A stretch of 64,000 nt of DNA from Phycisphaerae bacterium (GTDB lineage: Bacteria; Planctomycetota; Phycisphaerae; JAJVII01), in contig JAJVII010000004.1 of assembly GCA_022072085.1 (NCBI GenBank), forward strand, positions 1 through 64,000. The letters run 5' to 3'. Below the pieces are notes generated by a model, which searched no databases, was not told the DNA's origin, and was given only the letters and a program-made list of their open reading frames with translations. This document shows positions 49,462-58,613 of this stretch, one piece after another; within the stretch, counting starts at the first letter, position 1, and each line of letters begins with the position of its first letter. A program made the translations under genes and the position numbers.

Positions 49462-50751
49462 CTACGCCTTCTTCCAGGGCCCGCACTTGGTGGCGATCGG
49501 ACGCCGGGCGAAGCGCGTGAACACCGGCAGCCCGTCGTCGCCCACCTTCACCTTCGCTTCGCCGGCGACCAGCGGACGCAGGTAGGCCTTGAACGCCTCG
49601 GTCACGCCGTTGCCCGCGGCGTTGATGAACTCGCGCGGGACCATCTTCTCGCCGTTGGCCACCACCGACAGGTCGGCCAGCCCGGTCGAGCACGTGTAAC
49701 GCCCGTTGCGCGAGCCGCGGACGAGCGTGACCATCTTGCCGCGGACGCCGCGGACGGCGGCCTTGACCGCAGCCGACCCGGCCATCCAGGCCTCCTTCAC
49801 GTCGGTCGCGCTGGCCCAGTGGGCGGCGGCCCGCTGGCTCTGGCCGAGCATGATGTGCCGGCACTTCACGCCGCAGCGGTCCTTGACCACGCCCGACAGC
49901 GTCTGGGCGACGCCGCCCAACTGAACGTGGCCGAAGCTGTCCTTGGCGAACGCCCCCTTGGCCTCGCTGAGGTAGTTGCCTTCCGCGTCGCGCAGCCCCT
50001 CGCCGACGACCACGAAGCACCGCCCCACGCGGGCCAGCGTCGCCTTCACGTCGGCGACGAACTGGTCGATCGTGAAGGGGATCTCCGGCATGTAGACCAG
50101 GTGCGGCTGGTCGAGGTGGTTGTCGCGGTTGGCCAGGCCGGCCGACGCGGCGATCCATCCGGCGTTGCGGCCCATGACTTCCATGATCGTCGCGGTGTCC
50201 GCGGTGTAGAGGGCCTCGGTGTCGCGGCCGGCTTCCATCGCGGTGGTCGCGATGAACTTGGCCACGCTGCCATAGCCGGGGCAGTGGTCGGTCTCCGCGA
50301 GGTCGTTGTCGATGGTCTTGGGCACGCCCACGGCGATCAGGTCGTAGCCGGTCTGGGCGGCCAGCTTGGCCACCTTGTCGGCGGTGTCCATGCTGTCGTT
50401 GCCGCCGATGTAGAAGAAGTAGCGGACGTCGTGGGCTCTAAAAACCTCGAGGATCCGCTCGTAGTCGGTGCGGTCGGTCTCAAGCGGCTTGAGCTTGTAG
50501 CGGCAACTGCCCAGGGCGGCCGCCGGGGTGTTCTTCAGCAGTTCGATCTGCTCGCTGCTTTCGTTGCCCAGGTCGAACAGTTCCTCGCGCAGCACGCCGA
50601 GGATGCCGTTGATGCCGGCATAGCAGCCGGTGATGATTTCGCTGTTCTTCATCGCGGTCTGGATGACGCCGCAGGCCGACGCGTTGATCACCGCCGTCGG
50701 TCCGCCGCTCTGAGCCACCACGCACTTGCCGATCAACCTGGCCTTTGCCAT
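49462..50751 (-). CDS. 6-phosphofructokinase, predicted PPi-dependent
   Basis: VAQSGGPTAVINASACGV; YIGGNDSMDTADKVAKLA; VGVPKTIDNDLAETDHCPGYGSVAKFIA. Confidence 0.92.
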   Translation of the reverse strand: MAKARLIGKCVVAQSGGPTAVINASACGVIQTAMKNSEIITGCYAGINGILGVLREELFDLGNESSEQIELLKNTPAAALGSCRYKLKPLETDRTDYERILEVFRAHDVRYFFYIGGNDSMDTADKVAKLAAQTGYDLIAVGVPKTIDNDLAETDHCPGYGSVAKFIATTAMEAGRDTEALYTADTATIMEVMGRNAGWIAASAGLANRDNHLDQPHLVYMPEIPFTIDQFVADVKATLARVGRCFVVVGEGLRDAEGNYLSEAKGAFAKDSFGHVQLGGVAQTLSGVVKDRCGVKCRHIMLGQSQRAAAHWASATDVKEAWMAGSAAVKAAVRGVRGKMVTLVRGSRNGRYTCSTGLADLSVVANGEKMVPREFINAAGNGVTEAFKAYLRPLVAGEAKVKVGDDGLPVFTRFARRPIATKCGPWKKA

Positions 50752-50944
50752 CGAAGCATTCTCCCGTTGTAGGGTCGTGTTACCGGTTCCCGAAACGCGG
50801 ACATTATAGAATTCTTCCCACACGTTTCCAGACCGGTGAACGCCGGCGATGGGCCCCGCAGCTGGCCGATGCTTTCCCCCGGGCAGCAGTGAGCGCTCGC
50901 GCCCCTGACTCTCCTTATTCTCAGACAGCGCCCGGCTGGTCGGG

Positions 50945-52246
50945 TTAGGGGGCAGCCAGTTCCACCACGCGGCGCTCGCGCATCGCGGTGTCGGCGGCGA
51001 AGGCGATCTGGTGGCCGGTGTAGCTGTCCTCGATCCGTGTGACGGCCCGCGACGCCGACTCGCCGCGCAGCGTCGCGACGAAATCCGCGATCAGCCGCTC
51101 GTCGCCGCCGCCGTGGCCGCCGCCTCCGCCGCCGGCCTGGTTCACGTCGATGACCTCCTCGTCGCAGTCCTGGCGCGTCGCGGCGAAGCTCGGCGTCCGC
51201 ACGCGGATGATCCCGCTCTCCATGTCGCCTTCCAGTTCCGCGAGCGTGCCCATCAGGTGAATCTGGCGGGTCGGACGCATCGCGCCGCCCCACATTTCGT
51301 GCGTCGCGGTCGTCCCGTCGGCGAAGTCCACCACCACCGTCTGGTGGTCGGCCACGTCGTTGTCGCAGTGCCAGACGCATCGGCCGAACGGGTTGTCCGT
51401 GCGGAGCGACTCGAGCTTCTGCTCGGCGGTCGCCTTCTCGCCGCCGAGGTGCTCGATGCACTCCCACGCGTAGAACCGCCACAGGCCCTTGTCGAGGTAG
51501 TGCAGCTTCGCGGAGTAGGGGCACTGCGGCTCGATGCGGCAGTCGGTCAGGCATCGCTTGCCCGCGCCCGGCGGGGCGTTCTCGGGGCGGAAGTATGTCA
51601 GCCCCCCGAAGCTCGCGACGCGCGTCGCCGGCACGCCGCTCTTGAGCCAGGCGATGATGTCGAGGTCGTGGCAGCACTTCGCGAGCAGCATCGGGTTCAC
51701 CTCGCGCCGCCGCCACCGGCCGCGGATGAACCCGACGGCCATGTGGTGATAGCTCACCGCCTCCAGCGTACGGACCGCGGTCAGGTTGCCCAGCCGTCCT
51801 TCGTCCAGCAGCCGCCGCACCGTCGTGTAGAACGGCGCGTAGCGGAGGACGTGGCAGATCATCACCGTGCAGCGATTGGCGGCGGCCGCGTCGATCAGCT
51901 CGCGGACCTGGGCGTCGGTCCGGGCGATCGGCTTTTCCAGCAGCAGGTGATATCCGCGTTGCAGCAGCGGCATCGACGACGGGTGGTGCATCGGATCCAT
52001 CGTGCCGTTGATGGCCGCGTCGGCCAGCCGCGGGCGGTCGGCCAGTTGCTCGTAGCCCGCGAACTGGGCGTCGACCGGGATGCCGAACATCTCGGCGGCC
52101 CGGCGGCGGCGCAGGGCGTCGGGCTCGGCGACGGCGACGACCTTCAGGCGGTCGGCGTGCGACAGGGCGTAGCGGGCGTAGCCGATCGTGCGGTGGCCGG
52201 CGCCGATCAGTGCGACGGTGACCGGGCCGTTGGCGGAATCGGACAT
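50945..52246 (-). CDS. Gfo/Idh/MocA family oxidoreductase
   Basis: VTVALIGAGHRTIGYARYA; HLLLEKPIARTDAQVRELIDAA. Confidence 0.9.
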   Translation of the reverse strand: MSDSANGPVTVALIGAGHRTIGYARYALSHADRLKVVAVAEPDALRRRRAAEMFGIPVDAQFAGYEQLADRPRLADAAINGTMDPMHHPSSMPLLQRGYHLLLEKPIARTDAQVRELIDAAAANRCTVMICHVLRYAPFYTTVRRLLDEGRLGNLTAVRTLEAVSYHHMAVGFIRGRWRRREVNPMLLAKCCHDLDIIAWLKSGVPATRVASFGGLTYFRPENAPPGAGKRCLTDCRIEPQCPYSAKLHYLDKGLWRFYAWECIEHLGGEKATAEQKLESLRTDNPFGRCVWHCDNDVADHQTVVVDFADGTTATHEMWGGAMRPTRQIHLMGTLAELEGDMESGIIRVRTPSFAATRQDCDEEVIDVNQAGGGGGGHGGGDERLIADFVATLRGESASRAVTRIEDSYTGHQIAFAADTAMRERRVVELAAP

Positions 52247-52373
52247 GCGGCGTCTCCTGCCGATGGGTTAGTGTCGCGAAGGAACGGATTATACGACCGG
52301 CGGTGACGCGTGCCAGCCACTTGCCCGGGCGGCTGATCGCGGCGGCTGCGGCGGTTGCGTGCTGGTCGCCCGG

Positions 52374-53432
52374 TCAAGGCGTGTCCAACCGATTCCAGGC
52401 GCTGTCGCCGGCGCGGACTTGATCTTTGGCATTTTGAAGCCGGGCGACGCTGGCGCGGGCTTCGACCTTTGTGACGACGGCTTCGGCCAGATACTTGCTA
52501 CCGCGGAAAACCGTGAACCTCATGCCGACCGTCACGCCGTCGGCTGCGCCCTTGTCCAGCGTGACGGCGTCCTGTTCGACGACCTTCACGAGGGCCTTTA
52601 TGGGGGAGTTGTCTGACGCAGGGGAGGCGGGCCCGGCCGCGGGACCAGCCGACGCGTTCAGCGCCTCGACGGCGGCGGCTGCGTCCTCGGCGACCACGAC
52701 GAACATGCCCGGCCGAATCGCGGCCGCGTCGTCGGCGGCGATCGTGAGCGTCGCTCGCCTGGCGTCTCCGTTCGCCGTGTCGGCCTGCGTCACCTTGCCC
52801 ACGACGACGATCGGCGGGGGCGGGCTGACGGCCGAGTCGCCGACCTTCACCTCCAGGCCGTACCGGGGCAGGACGCAGACGGCGGAGTCGTCCAGGACGG
52901 CGGTCACCTTCACCCGCGCGACAATCTGGCCGTCACGGCCGATGGCGAATTCCTGGTCGCGCCGCACGCCGTCGCGCATCCCCTTGTCCAGCGTGACGTG
53001 CGTCCGCGTGGCGGCGGTTACCTTGGCGGTCAGTTTGGGTTTGGCGGGCGAGGGGGAGGCGGGCCGCTTGTCGGGCGGGGCGTCGCCATTCAGCCGGCGC
53101 TGCAACTCGGCGATCGCTTCCTGCTGGAGCTTGACCTGCCTGAGGAGGTATTCCTTCTCGGCCTGTGCCTGTGCCGACGCCTGTTGAGCGTCCATGCACT
53201 TGGCTTGAATGCCGGCCAATCGAGCGTGAGCTTCTCTCGACTTCTCCTGAAGCTCGTTCACGATTGCATTGCTCTGAGCCAGCGCGGCGTTGGATGTCCT
53301 GCAATCGTCCTTGGCCTTGGCCAGTTGTTGTTCCAGCGCCGCGATGCGGTCGTCCTTCTCCTCCGCGCGGGCGAGGGCAGGGCAGAGGAGGGCGGCCGCG
53401 GCGGCCAGCGCGAGTGTGCGTCCGAGTGTCAT
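52374..53432 (-). CDS. Secreted coiled-coil protein with duplicated C-terminal beta domain
   Basis: Signal peptide; coiled coil; THVTLDKGMRDGVRRDQEFAIGRDGQ and DAVTLDKGAADGVTVGMRFTVFRGSK repeat. Confidence 0.65.
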   Translation of the reverse strand: MTLGRTLALAAAAALLCPALARAEEKDDRIAALEQQLAKAKDDCRTSNAALAQSNAIVNELQEKSREAHARLAGIQAKCMDAQQASAQAQAEKEYLLRQVKLQQEAIAELQRRLNGDAPPDKRPASPSPAKPKLTAKVTAATRTHVTLDKGMRDGVRRDQEFAIGRDGQIVARVKVTAVLDDSAVCVLPRYGLEVKVGDSAVSPPPPIVVVGKVTQADTANGDARRATLTIAADDAAAIRPGMFVVVAEDAAAAVEALNASAGPAAGPASPASDNSPIKALVKVVEQDAVTLDKGAADGVTVGMRFTVFRGSKYLAEAVVTKVEARASVARLQNAKDQVRAGDSAWNRLDTP

Positions 53433-53591
53433 GGGGCCCCTTTCATCATGGGCGGTCCGAAGGCGGATCCGCGATTCACATTGTCCGTCGAGTTGGCCGG
53501 CGTGCCAAGCTCGCAAGCGGAAAAGCCGTCAAGCAGACAGACGTCGTCGGGCCCCGGGAGTTCCGGCGCGGCCCGGAGGCAGTCTGTAAGA

Positions 53592-53763
53592 GCCTGTGAT
53601 GGCCTGTATTTGCCTGTATCGTAAAGCTATGGGGTGCAGCGTGTTGCATCGGAGCCCGGCCAATGCGATTAGACGCATCCGGCCGGGTTGCATTGACTCC
53701 GGGTCGACCAAGTCGGCCTCGTCGATCCTGCGCAAAGGAAACCCCCTTAGAACGCAAACGGTG
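53592..53763. repeat. 172-bp dispersed repeat, copy 2
   Basis: Ungapped match to 19325-19496; decamers GCCTGTGATG/GCCTGTATTT/GCCTGTATCG; hairpin CGGCCAATGCG..CGCATCCGGCCG; same 3' end. Confidence 0.92.
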
Positions 53764-53801
53764 CTGTGGAGGAGGCCGTCGTGGCGCACACCCGGCGGGC
53801 G

Positions 53802-55016
53802 TCAGCCGACGCGCTGTTTGCCCTTGTAGGTCGTGCCGCGCCAGGTGACGGCCGAGCGGCCGCCCACTTTGCGGATCGCGTTGATGATGATCGCGGTGCA
53901 GATGAAGGCGGCCAGGATGTAGGTCACGACGTAGCGCGTCGGGATGCCGGTCAGCGGGTAGAACCGCAGCAGGACCGTCTGCTGGAAAAACGCCGACGCC
54001 CCGCCGGCGATCAGGAACCCCCAGGCCAGCGGACCGGTCGCGCCCGCGAGCACGGCGATCAGCCCGCCGATGAACGACAGATAGGGAAACACGCCCATGA
54101 GCACCATCATCGCCAGCGAGGCGAACAGCCGCCCGCGGCTGACGAACGAGCCGTAGAAAATGCGGGTCCAGCCTCGCCAGGTCGCTTTGAAGCCGTGATA
54201 CATGTGCGTGGTGTAGAGCCCCTGGTTCTGCACGACGCGCAGGCGGATGCCGTCGGCCTTGGCCAGGCGGGCCATGTGGATGTCCTCGTTCACCTCGGCC
54301 TTCACCGGCTCGTGGCCGCCGATCTGCCAGTAGGCCTTCTTGTCCATGAGCATGAACGCGCCGTTGGCGTAGGCGGCCCGCGACTTCGGGTTGTTCACCC
54401 GCTTGGGACGGAACCAGAAGACCATGATCCCGCCGCAGACCGGCTGGAGCACCTGCTCCCAGAACCCGTCGGCGACGAGCTGCGGCAGGACAGAGAGAAA
54501 GGGCGAACCGTGCTCGCGGGCGTGCTGGTAGGCCAGACTCAACGACTGCCGCGAAACCTGCGTGCAGTCGGCGTCGATGAAGCAGAACCAGTCGCCGCGG
54601 GCCGCCTCGACGCCCAGACGCATGGCGTTGTTCTTGCCGAACCAGCCGTCGGCCAACTCGGTCACGTGGACGACGCGCAGCCGCTGATCGGCGGCGGCGA
54701 TCGAATCGGCGATGCGGCCGGTATCGTCGCCGCTACGGTCGTTGATGCAGATGACCTCGAAGTTGGGATAGTCCTGGTCGAGGACCGTGCGGAGGCATTT
54801 CTCGATGACGGCCTGCTCGTCCTTGGCGGCCACCAGGACGGAGATCATCGGCCAATCGGCGGTGTCGCACTCGGCGGCCGGCCGATAGTCGCCGGGGCGA
54901 AGCGGCGGATCCTCGCGGACGGCCAGGCTGACTTCGCGGTGACGGACCAGCCAGACCAGGGCGGTCAGCGATACCAGGCCGACCGCGAACCAGGCGAGCG
55001 AATAGAGCAGGATCAT
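53802..55016 (-). CDS. Family 2 glycosyltransferase (HpnB-like)
   Basis: ISVLVAAKDEQAVIEKCLRTVLDQDYPNFEVICINDRSGDDT; FCFIDADC; C-terminal TM helices. Confidence 0.85.
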   Translation of the reverse strand: MILLYSLAWFAVGLVSLTALVWLVRHREVSLAVREDPPLRPGDYRPAAECDTADWPMISVLVAAKDEQAVIEKCLRTVLDQDYPNFEVICINDRSGDDTGRIADSIAAADQRLRVVHVTELADGWFGKNNAMRLGVEAARGDWFCFIDADCTQVSRQSLSLAYQHAREHGSPFLSVLPQLVADGFWEQVLQPVCGGIMVFWFRPKRVNNPKSRAAYANGAFMLMDKKAYWQIGGHEPVKAEVNEDIHMARLAKADGIRLRVVQNQGLYTTHMYHGFKATWRGWTRIFYGSFVSRGRLFASLAMMVLMGVFPYLSFIGGLIAVLAGATGPLAWGFLIAGGASAFFQQTVLLRFYPLTGIPTRYVVTYILAAFICTAIIINAIRKVGGRSAVTWRGTTYKGKQRVG

Positions 55017-55202
55017 GCGGCGTCTCTCGTGTGTCAGGCGGCGGGGCGGACCGGTCTGTCTGCGCGGGGCGGCCGCCGGGAATCGGCTTGAGAGCTTACC
55101 CGTGGCGGCGCGCGGCGGCAAGGGGCAGCAGCCCTCGATCATTCCGAGGCGGCGCCAGCGGAGGCCGGCGCAGGCTTGTCGTCCAAACGGGTTGAGCGGG
55201 CG

Positions 55203-55523
55203 CTACTGGGCCACGTGGCGCGACGAACCGGAGGGACCGGAGACCGGCTTCTCGCGGACCATCTTCATCAGCAGCTTGCCGGGCGTGAAGGAGACGACGT
55301 TGCGCGGCGGGACCGCGACTTCCTGGTTGGTGCGCGGGTTGCGGGCCTTGCGGGCGGCACGCTTCTTGATCTCGAACACGCCGAAATTCCGCAGTTCGAT
55401 GCGTCCCTCCGCGCAGATGACCCGGCGGATTTCGGTCAGGACCATCTCAACCGCCTCTTTGGCCAACGCCTGGTTGAGCCCGAGGCGGTCGCTCACCGTT
55501 CGCACGATGTCCTTCTTAGTCAA
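55203..55523 (-). CDS. HU-family DNA-binding protein
   Basis: MTKKDIVRTVSDRLGLNQALAKEAVEMVLTEI...IELRNFGVFEIKKRAARKARNPRTNQEVAVPPRNVVSFTPGKLL. Confidence 0.95.
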   Translation of the reverse strand: MTKKDIVRTVSDRLGLNQALAKEAVEMVLTEIRRVICAEGRIELRNFGVFEIKKRAARKARNPRTNQEVAVPPRNVVSFTPGKLLMKMVREKPVSGPSGSSRHVAQ

Positions 55524-55782
55524 TTCAAGACCTCCTCACTTAGCGTGCCACGTCCATGGCTGGCCCACGATGAGGCCGAGCCCCCCAGCAACGTCAGACC
55601 TGACGCCCCCCTGGCAGTGTATGAACATCGTTCCTTACACACGCGCCAACGGGCAGAGGGTCTTTGATCGACAAAACTCAAATGAAGCCCCCATGAGACT
55701 CCGTGAGAAATCACAAAAACGGATCCCCGGCAGGACACACCTATTATCGAGATAGCGGTTCGGCAAAGCAAGAAGAATTTCG

Positions 55783-56331
55783 TTAACGTCTTGTGGGGGA
55801 AGGACTAATAAGACCCCTTTTGAACAGCAGAATCAGCGATGCTCGCCACTCGACATAAGCGTATGGCAGCGAACACGTTCGGCACGCGTCTTGCAGACGC
55901 CCCTGGAGCCGCTCGTACAGCGGCCGGCTGCACCGGTCCCAGCCTTGCTGGCAGTAAAATATCCGACAGCCCAGCGGCCTGATCGCGTGCACCGTACACA
56001 GGCCGCCCGACTGGAGCGGGCAGGCGTCGGGCAGGGCGGCATCGGCTGGATCGGCCGGCGGCGCAATCGGCCCGCCCGGGAACGCCGATGCCGCCGACGC
56101 GGCGACCGCGGGCCAGCCGCTCAGAAAGTAGACCAACTCGGGCGTGGTCACATAGAGCCGGTGCCCCCACGCGGCGAAGTTGCAGCACCGTCCGCTGCGG
56201 CGGCAAAGCGGCTGCTCGCGGGCGACGACGTCGGCCAGTTCGGCGTAGACCGACTCGACGACGTCGAGGATGGCGCGGTCGCCGATGCGCTCGGCCAGCG
56301 CCGCGGCCAGGTTGTCATTCGGCGGCCTCAT
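55783..56331 (-). CDS. YkgJ-like cysteine cluster protein
   Basis: CRRSGRCCNFAAWG, ACPLQSGGLCTVHAIRPLGCRIFYC. Confidence 0.8.
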   Translation of the reverse strand: MRPPNDNLAAALAERIGDRAILDVVESVYAELADVVAREQPLCRRSGRCCNFAAWGHRLYVTTPELVYFLSGWPAVAASAASAFPGGPIAPPADPADAALPDACPLQSGGLCTVHAIRPLGCRIFYCQQGWDRCSRPLYERLQGRLQDACRTCSLPYAYVEWRASLILLFKRGLISPSPTRR

Positions 56332-56779
56332 CGCGATCGTCCTCGGGCAGGGTGTACCATTGCGGCGACTTGCGGATCGTCTCGATCTGCACGAAGTCGT
56401 AGTGTGTGCCGTTGTCCATGCCGGGGCAGGGGGTGCGGGCCTTGGCGTCGTCCCAGGCGGCGCGGCTGCGGAGGTTCATCGACCAGAACGGCCAGGTTCG
56501 GCACTGCTGCGGGCGGATCGGGTAGATGCCGCAGACCCGCCGCCCGTCGTCGGTGCGTTTGAGGAAGACGCAGTCGAAGTTCGGCCGCTCGACGATCGTC
56601 ACGCGGCTGCCCTCGCGGCGGAGGATCGGGCCCCACAGGTCGTCGGGGTGCATGTGGATGAACTCGGCGATGCGGCGGATCTCCTCCTTGTCCACCCAGA
56701 CCACGCCGGGCCCGCCGGTGCAGCAGTTGCCGCAGCCGGTGCACTTGAAACTCAGCCCGTCCTGATACCATGCGGCCAT
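56315..56779 (-). CDS. YkgJ-like cysteine cluster protein
   Basis: FKCTGCGNCCTGGPGVVWVDKEEIRRIAEF, RRVCGIYPIRPQQCRTWPFW. Confidence 0.88.
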   Translation of the reverse strand: MAAWYQDGLSFKCTGCGNCCTGGPGVVWVDKEEIRRIAEFIHMHPDDLWGPILRREGSRVTIVERPNFDCVFLKRTDDGRRVCGIYPIRPQQCRTWPFWSMNLRSRAAWDDAKARTPCPGMDNGTHYDFVQIETIRKSPQWYTLPEDDRDEAAE

Positions 56780-57137
56780 GAGACTGCCTCCGCGGTAACA
56801 AAGCCAATCCCGCCAGCCTATCGGCCCGGCCGCGGAGCGTAAAGCCCAAGTTCGAGTTTGTTCCGGGTTCGGGCGGACTGCGATTTGCCCGTTCCGCCGG
56901 CGAATCTTACGTTTGAATTGCAGTGATCGCCGGGAATGTGATGGCGCATGCAACCCTGGACTGTACAACTGCGCGTCCGCCGTTGCCGGCGATTGGCCTG
57001 GGTGATCGGGTTGGTCGTCCTGATCGTGCTGATCATGACCGCGCCGGAGGCGGTCGGGTCGCCCGGCTGACCGAACGGACAAATCCCACTTGCCGCGCGT
57101 CTCCGACGCTTCGCCGGGACGCCAGTGAGTGACCATA

Positions 57138-57166
57138 GAGCCGACCTTGCTGTCGCGGGTCGGCTC
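57138..57166 (-). terminator. Hairpin terminator candidate
   Basis: GAGCCGACC/GGTCGGCTC stem just past stop of the minus-strand Cys-rich gene. Confidence 0.6.
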
Positions 57167-57169
57167 ACT

Positions 57170-57376
57170 TCATGCGCCGGACGCGGCCCGCCAGTGGCAG
57201 GGGCGGTTGCGGTCGACGAGCCGGCGGAGCTTGCGGCAGTAGACGGCTGACATCGTGCGGCAGGCGCCGGCGGTGTAGGCGGGCGGGAAGTCGCTGTAGG
57301 GGCAGTTGAACGAACAGATTTCCGGCGGCGCGGGCTGGGAACTTCGTCGGGCGAGCTTGCGTTTTCGCTTGGCCAT
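57170..57376 (-). CDS. Small Cys-rich protein (possible zinc binding)
   Basis: MAKRKRKLARRSSQPAPPEICSFNCPYSDFPPAYTAGACRTMSAVYCRKLRRLVDRNRPC; four spaced Cys. Confidence 0.6.
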   Translation of the reverse strand: MAKRKRKLARRSSQPAPPEICSFNCPYSDFPPAYTAGACRTMSAVYCRKLRRLVDRNRPCHWRAASGA

Positions 57377-57506
57377 GCGGGCACTCTATCGGCCAGCGGC
57401 GGCGCGGGCAAGTCGGGCTTGTCGGGGCGGGGGAATTCTGGCACAATGCAGGCGGCGGGGCGATGCCCGTCGAACAGCCTGTTTTACAACCGGAAAAGGA
57501 GCACCC

Positions 57507-58547
57507 ATGGCTGAGAAGGCGACCGTTGCGGTGATCGGATGCGGGGGCGTGGCTGGCTATGCCCACCTGCCGGCACTGGTCAAGATGGACAACGTCCAAC
57601 TCGTCGGCGTCTGTGATATCGACGCCGCCAAGGCCAAGGAAAAGGCCGACCGCTTCGGCGGCAAGGTCTACACCGATTACCGCAAGATGCTCGCGGAACT
57701 CAAGCCGCAACGCGTCCACGTGCTGACGCCCGAGTCCGTTCACGTCGCCCCGGCCCTGGACGCGCTCAAGAGCGGCGCGGATGTGCTGATCGAGAAGCCG
57801 CTGGCCGAGTCCGTCGCCTCCTGCCGCAAGCTGACCGGCGCCGCCAACGGCGAGCGGCTGATCGGCATCGACTACAATTATCGCTTCATCCCCGTCATGG
57901 AGAAGGCCCACGAGGTCGTCCGCGACGGCGGCATCGGCGACCTGCTGGGCATCAGCCTGGCCTGCCACAATTTCTGCTGGCATCACTGCCTCGACCTGTC
58001 CCGCTGGCTGGCCGGCCCGGTCACGCGCGTCCGCGCCACCGAAGGCCGCAAGGCCCAGGCCGATCCGGGCGCACCCCTGCGGGCGTTCCCTTCGCACCAT
58101 CCGACGGTGATGCTCGGCCATCCGATGGTCGCCTCGGCCCAGCTCGAGCACGAGCACGGCGCGATCACGCACATCACGACCACCTCACAGTTCGACCTCC
58201 AGGACCTGATGTTCGAGATGCGGCTGATCGGCACGCACGGCTGGCTGCGGATCGACCAGGTGCGGATCGAGGACGTGGTCGGGCGGCTGCGCCGGTTCCG
58301 TACGCGGCACGAAGAGGGCGGCGTGACGCCGGCCTCCAACGGCGAACTGATCGAGTTTTATCCGGCCAGCCGCGGCGGCCTGCCGATCAGCTTCAGCGCG
58401 TCGATCCGGGCGTTCCACCGGGCCGCCGACAGCCGGCTGGCCGCCCCGACGTCGGCCGAATACGGCGCGGAGATCGTGGCCATCGAGACGGCCGCCCGCA
58501 AGGCAGTCGACGAAGGCCGGGCCGTCAAGCTGTCCGAAGTGATGTAG
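57507..58547 (+). CDS. Gfo/Idh/MocA family oxidoreductase
   Basis: VAVIGCGGVAGYAHLPALVKMDNVQLVGVCDID; VLIEKPLAES; AAAGGAG RBS. Confidence 0.92.
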   Translation: MAEKATVAVIGCGGVAGYAHLPALVKMDNVQLVGVCDIDAAKAKEKADRFGGKVYTDYRKMLAELKPQRVHVLTPESVHVAPALDALKSGADVLIEKPLAESVASCRKLTGAANGERLIGIDYNYRFIPVMEKAHEVVRDGGIGDLLGISLACHNFCWHHCLDLSRWLAGPVTRVRATEGRKAQADPGAPLRAFPSHHPTVMLGHPMVASAQLEHEHGAITHITTTSQFDLQDLMFEMRLIGTHGWLRIDQVRIEDVVGRLRRFRTRHEEGGVTPASNGELIEFYPASRGGLPISFSASIRAFHRAADSRLAAPTSAEYGAEIVAIETAARKAVDEGRAVKLSEVM

Positions 58548-58572
58548 GATGGGCTGGACGGGCGCATGAAAT

Positions 58573-58600
58573 CGGGCCCGGGGCGCCTGCCCCGGGCCCG
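58573..58600. terminator. Bidirectional hairpin terminator between convergent genes
   Basis: CGGGCCCGGGGC-gcct-GCCCCGGGCCCG followed by TTGTGTTT. Confidence 0.85.
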
Positions 58601-58613
58601 TTGTGTTTCGCGG

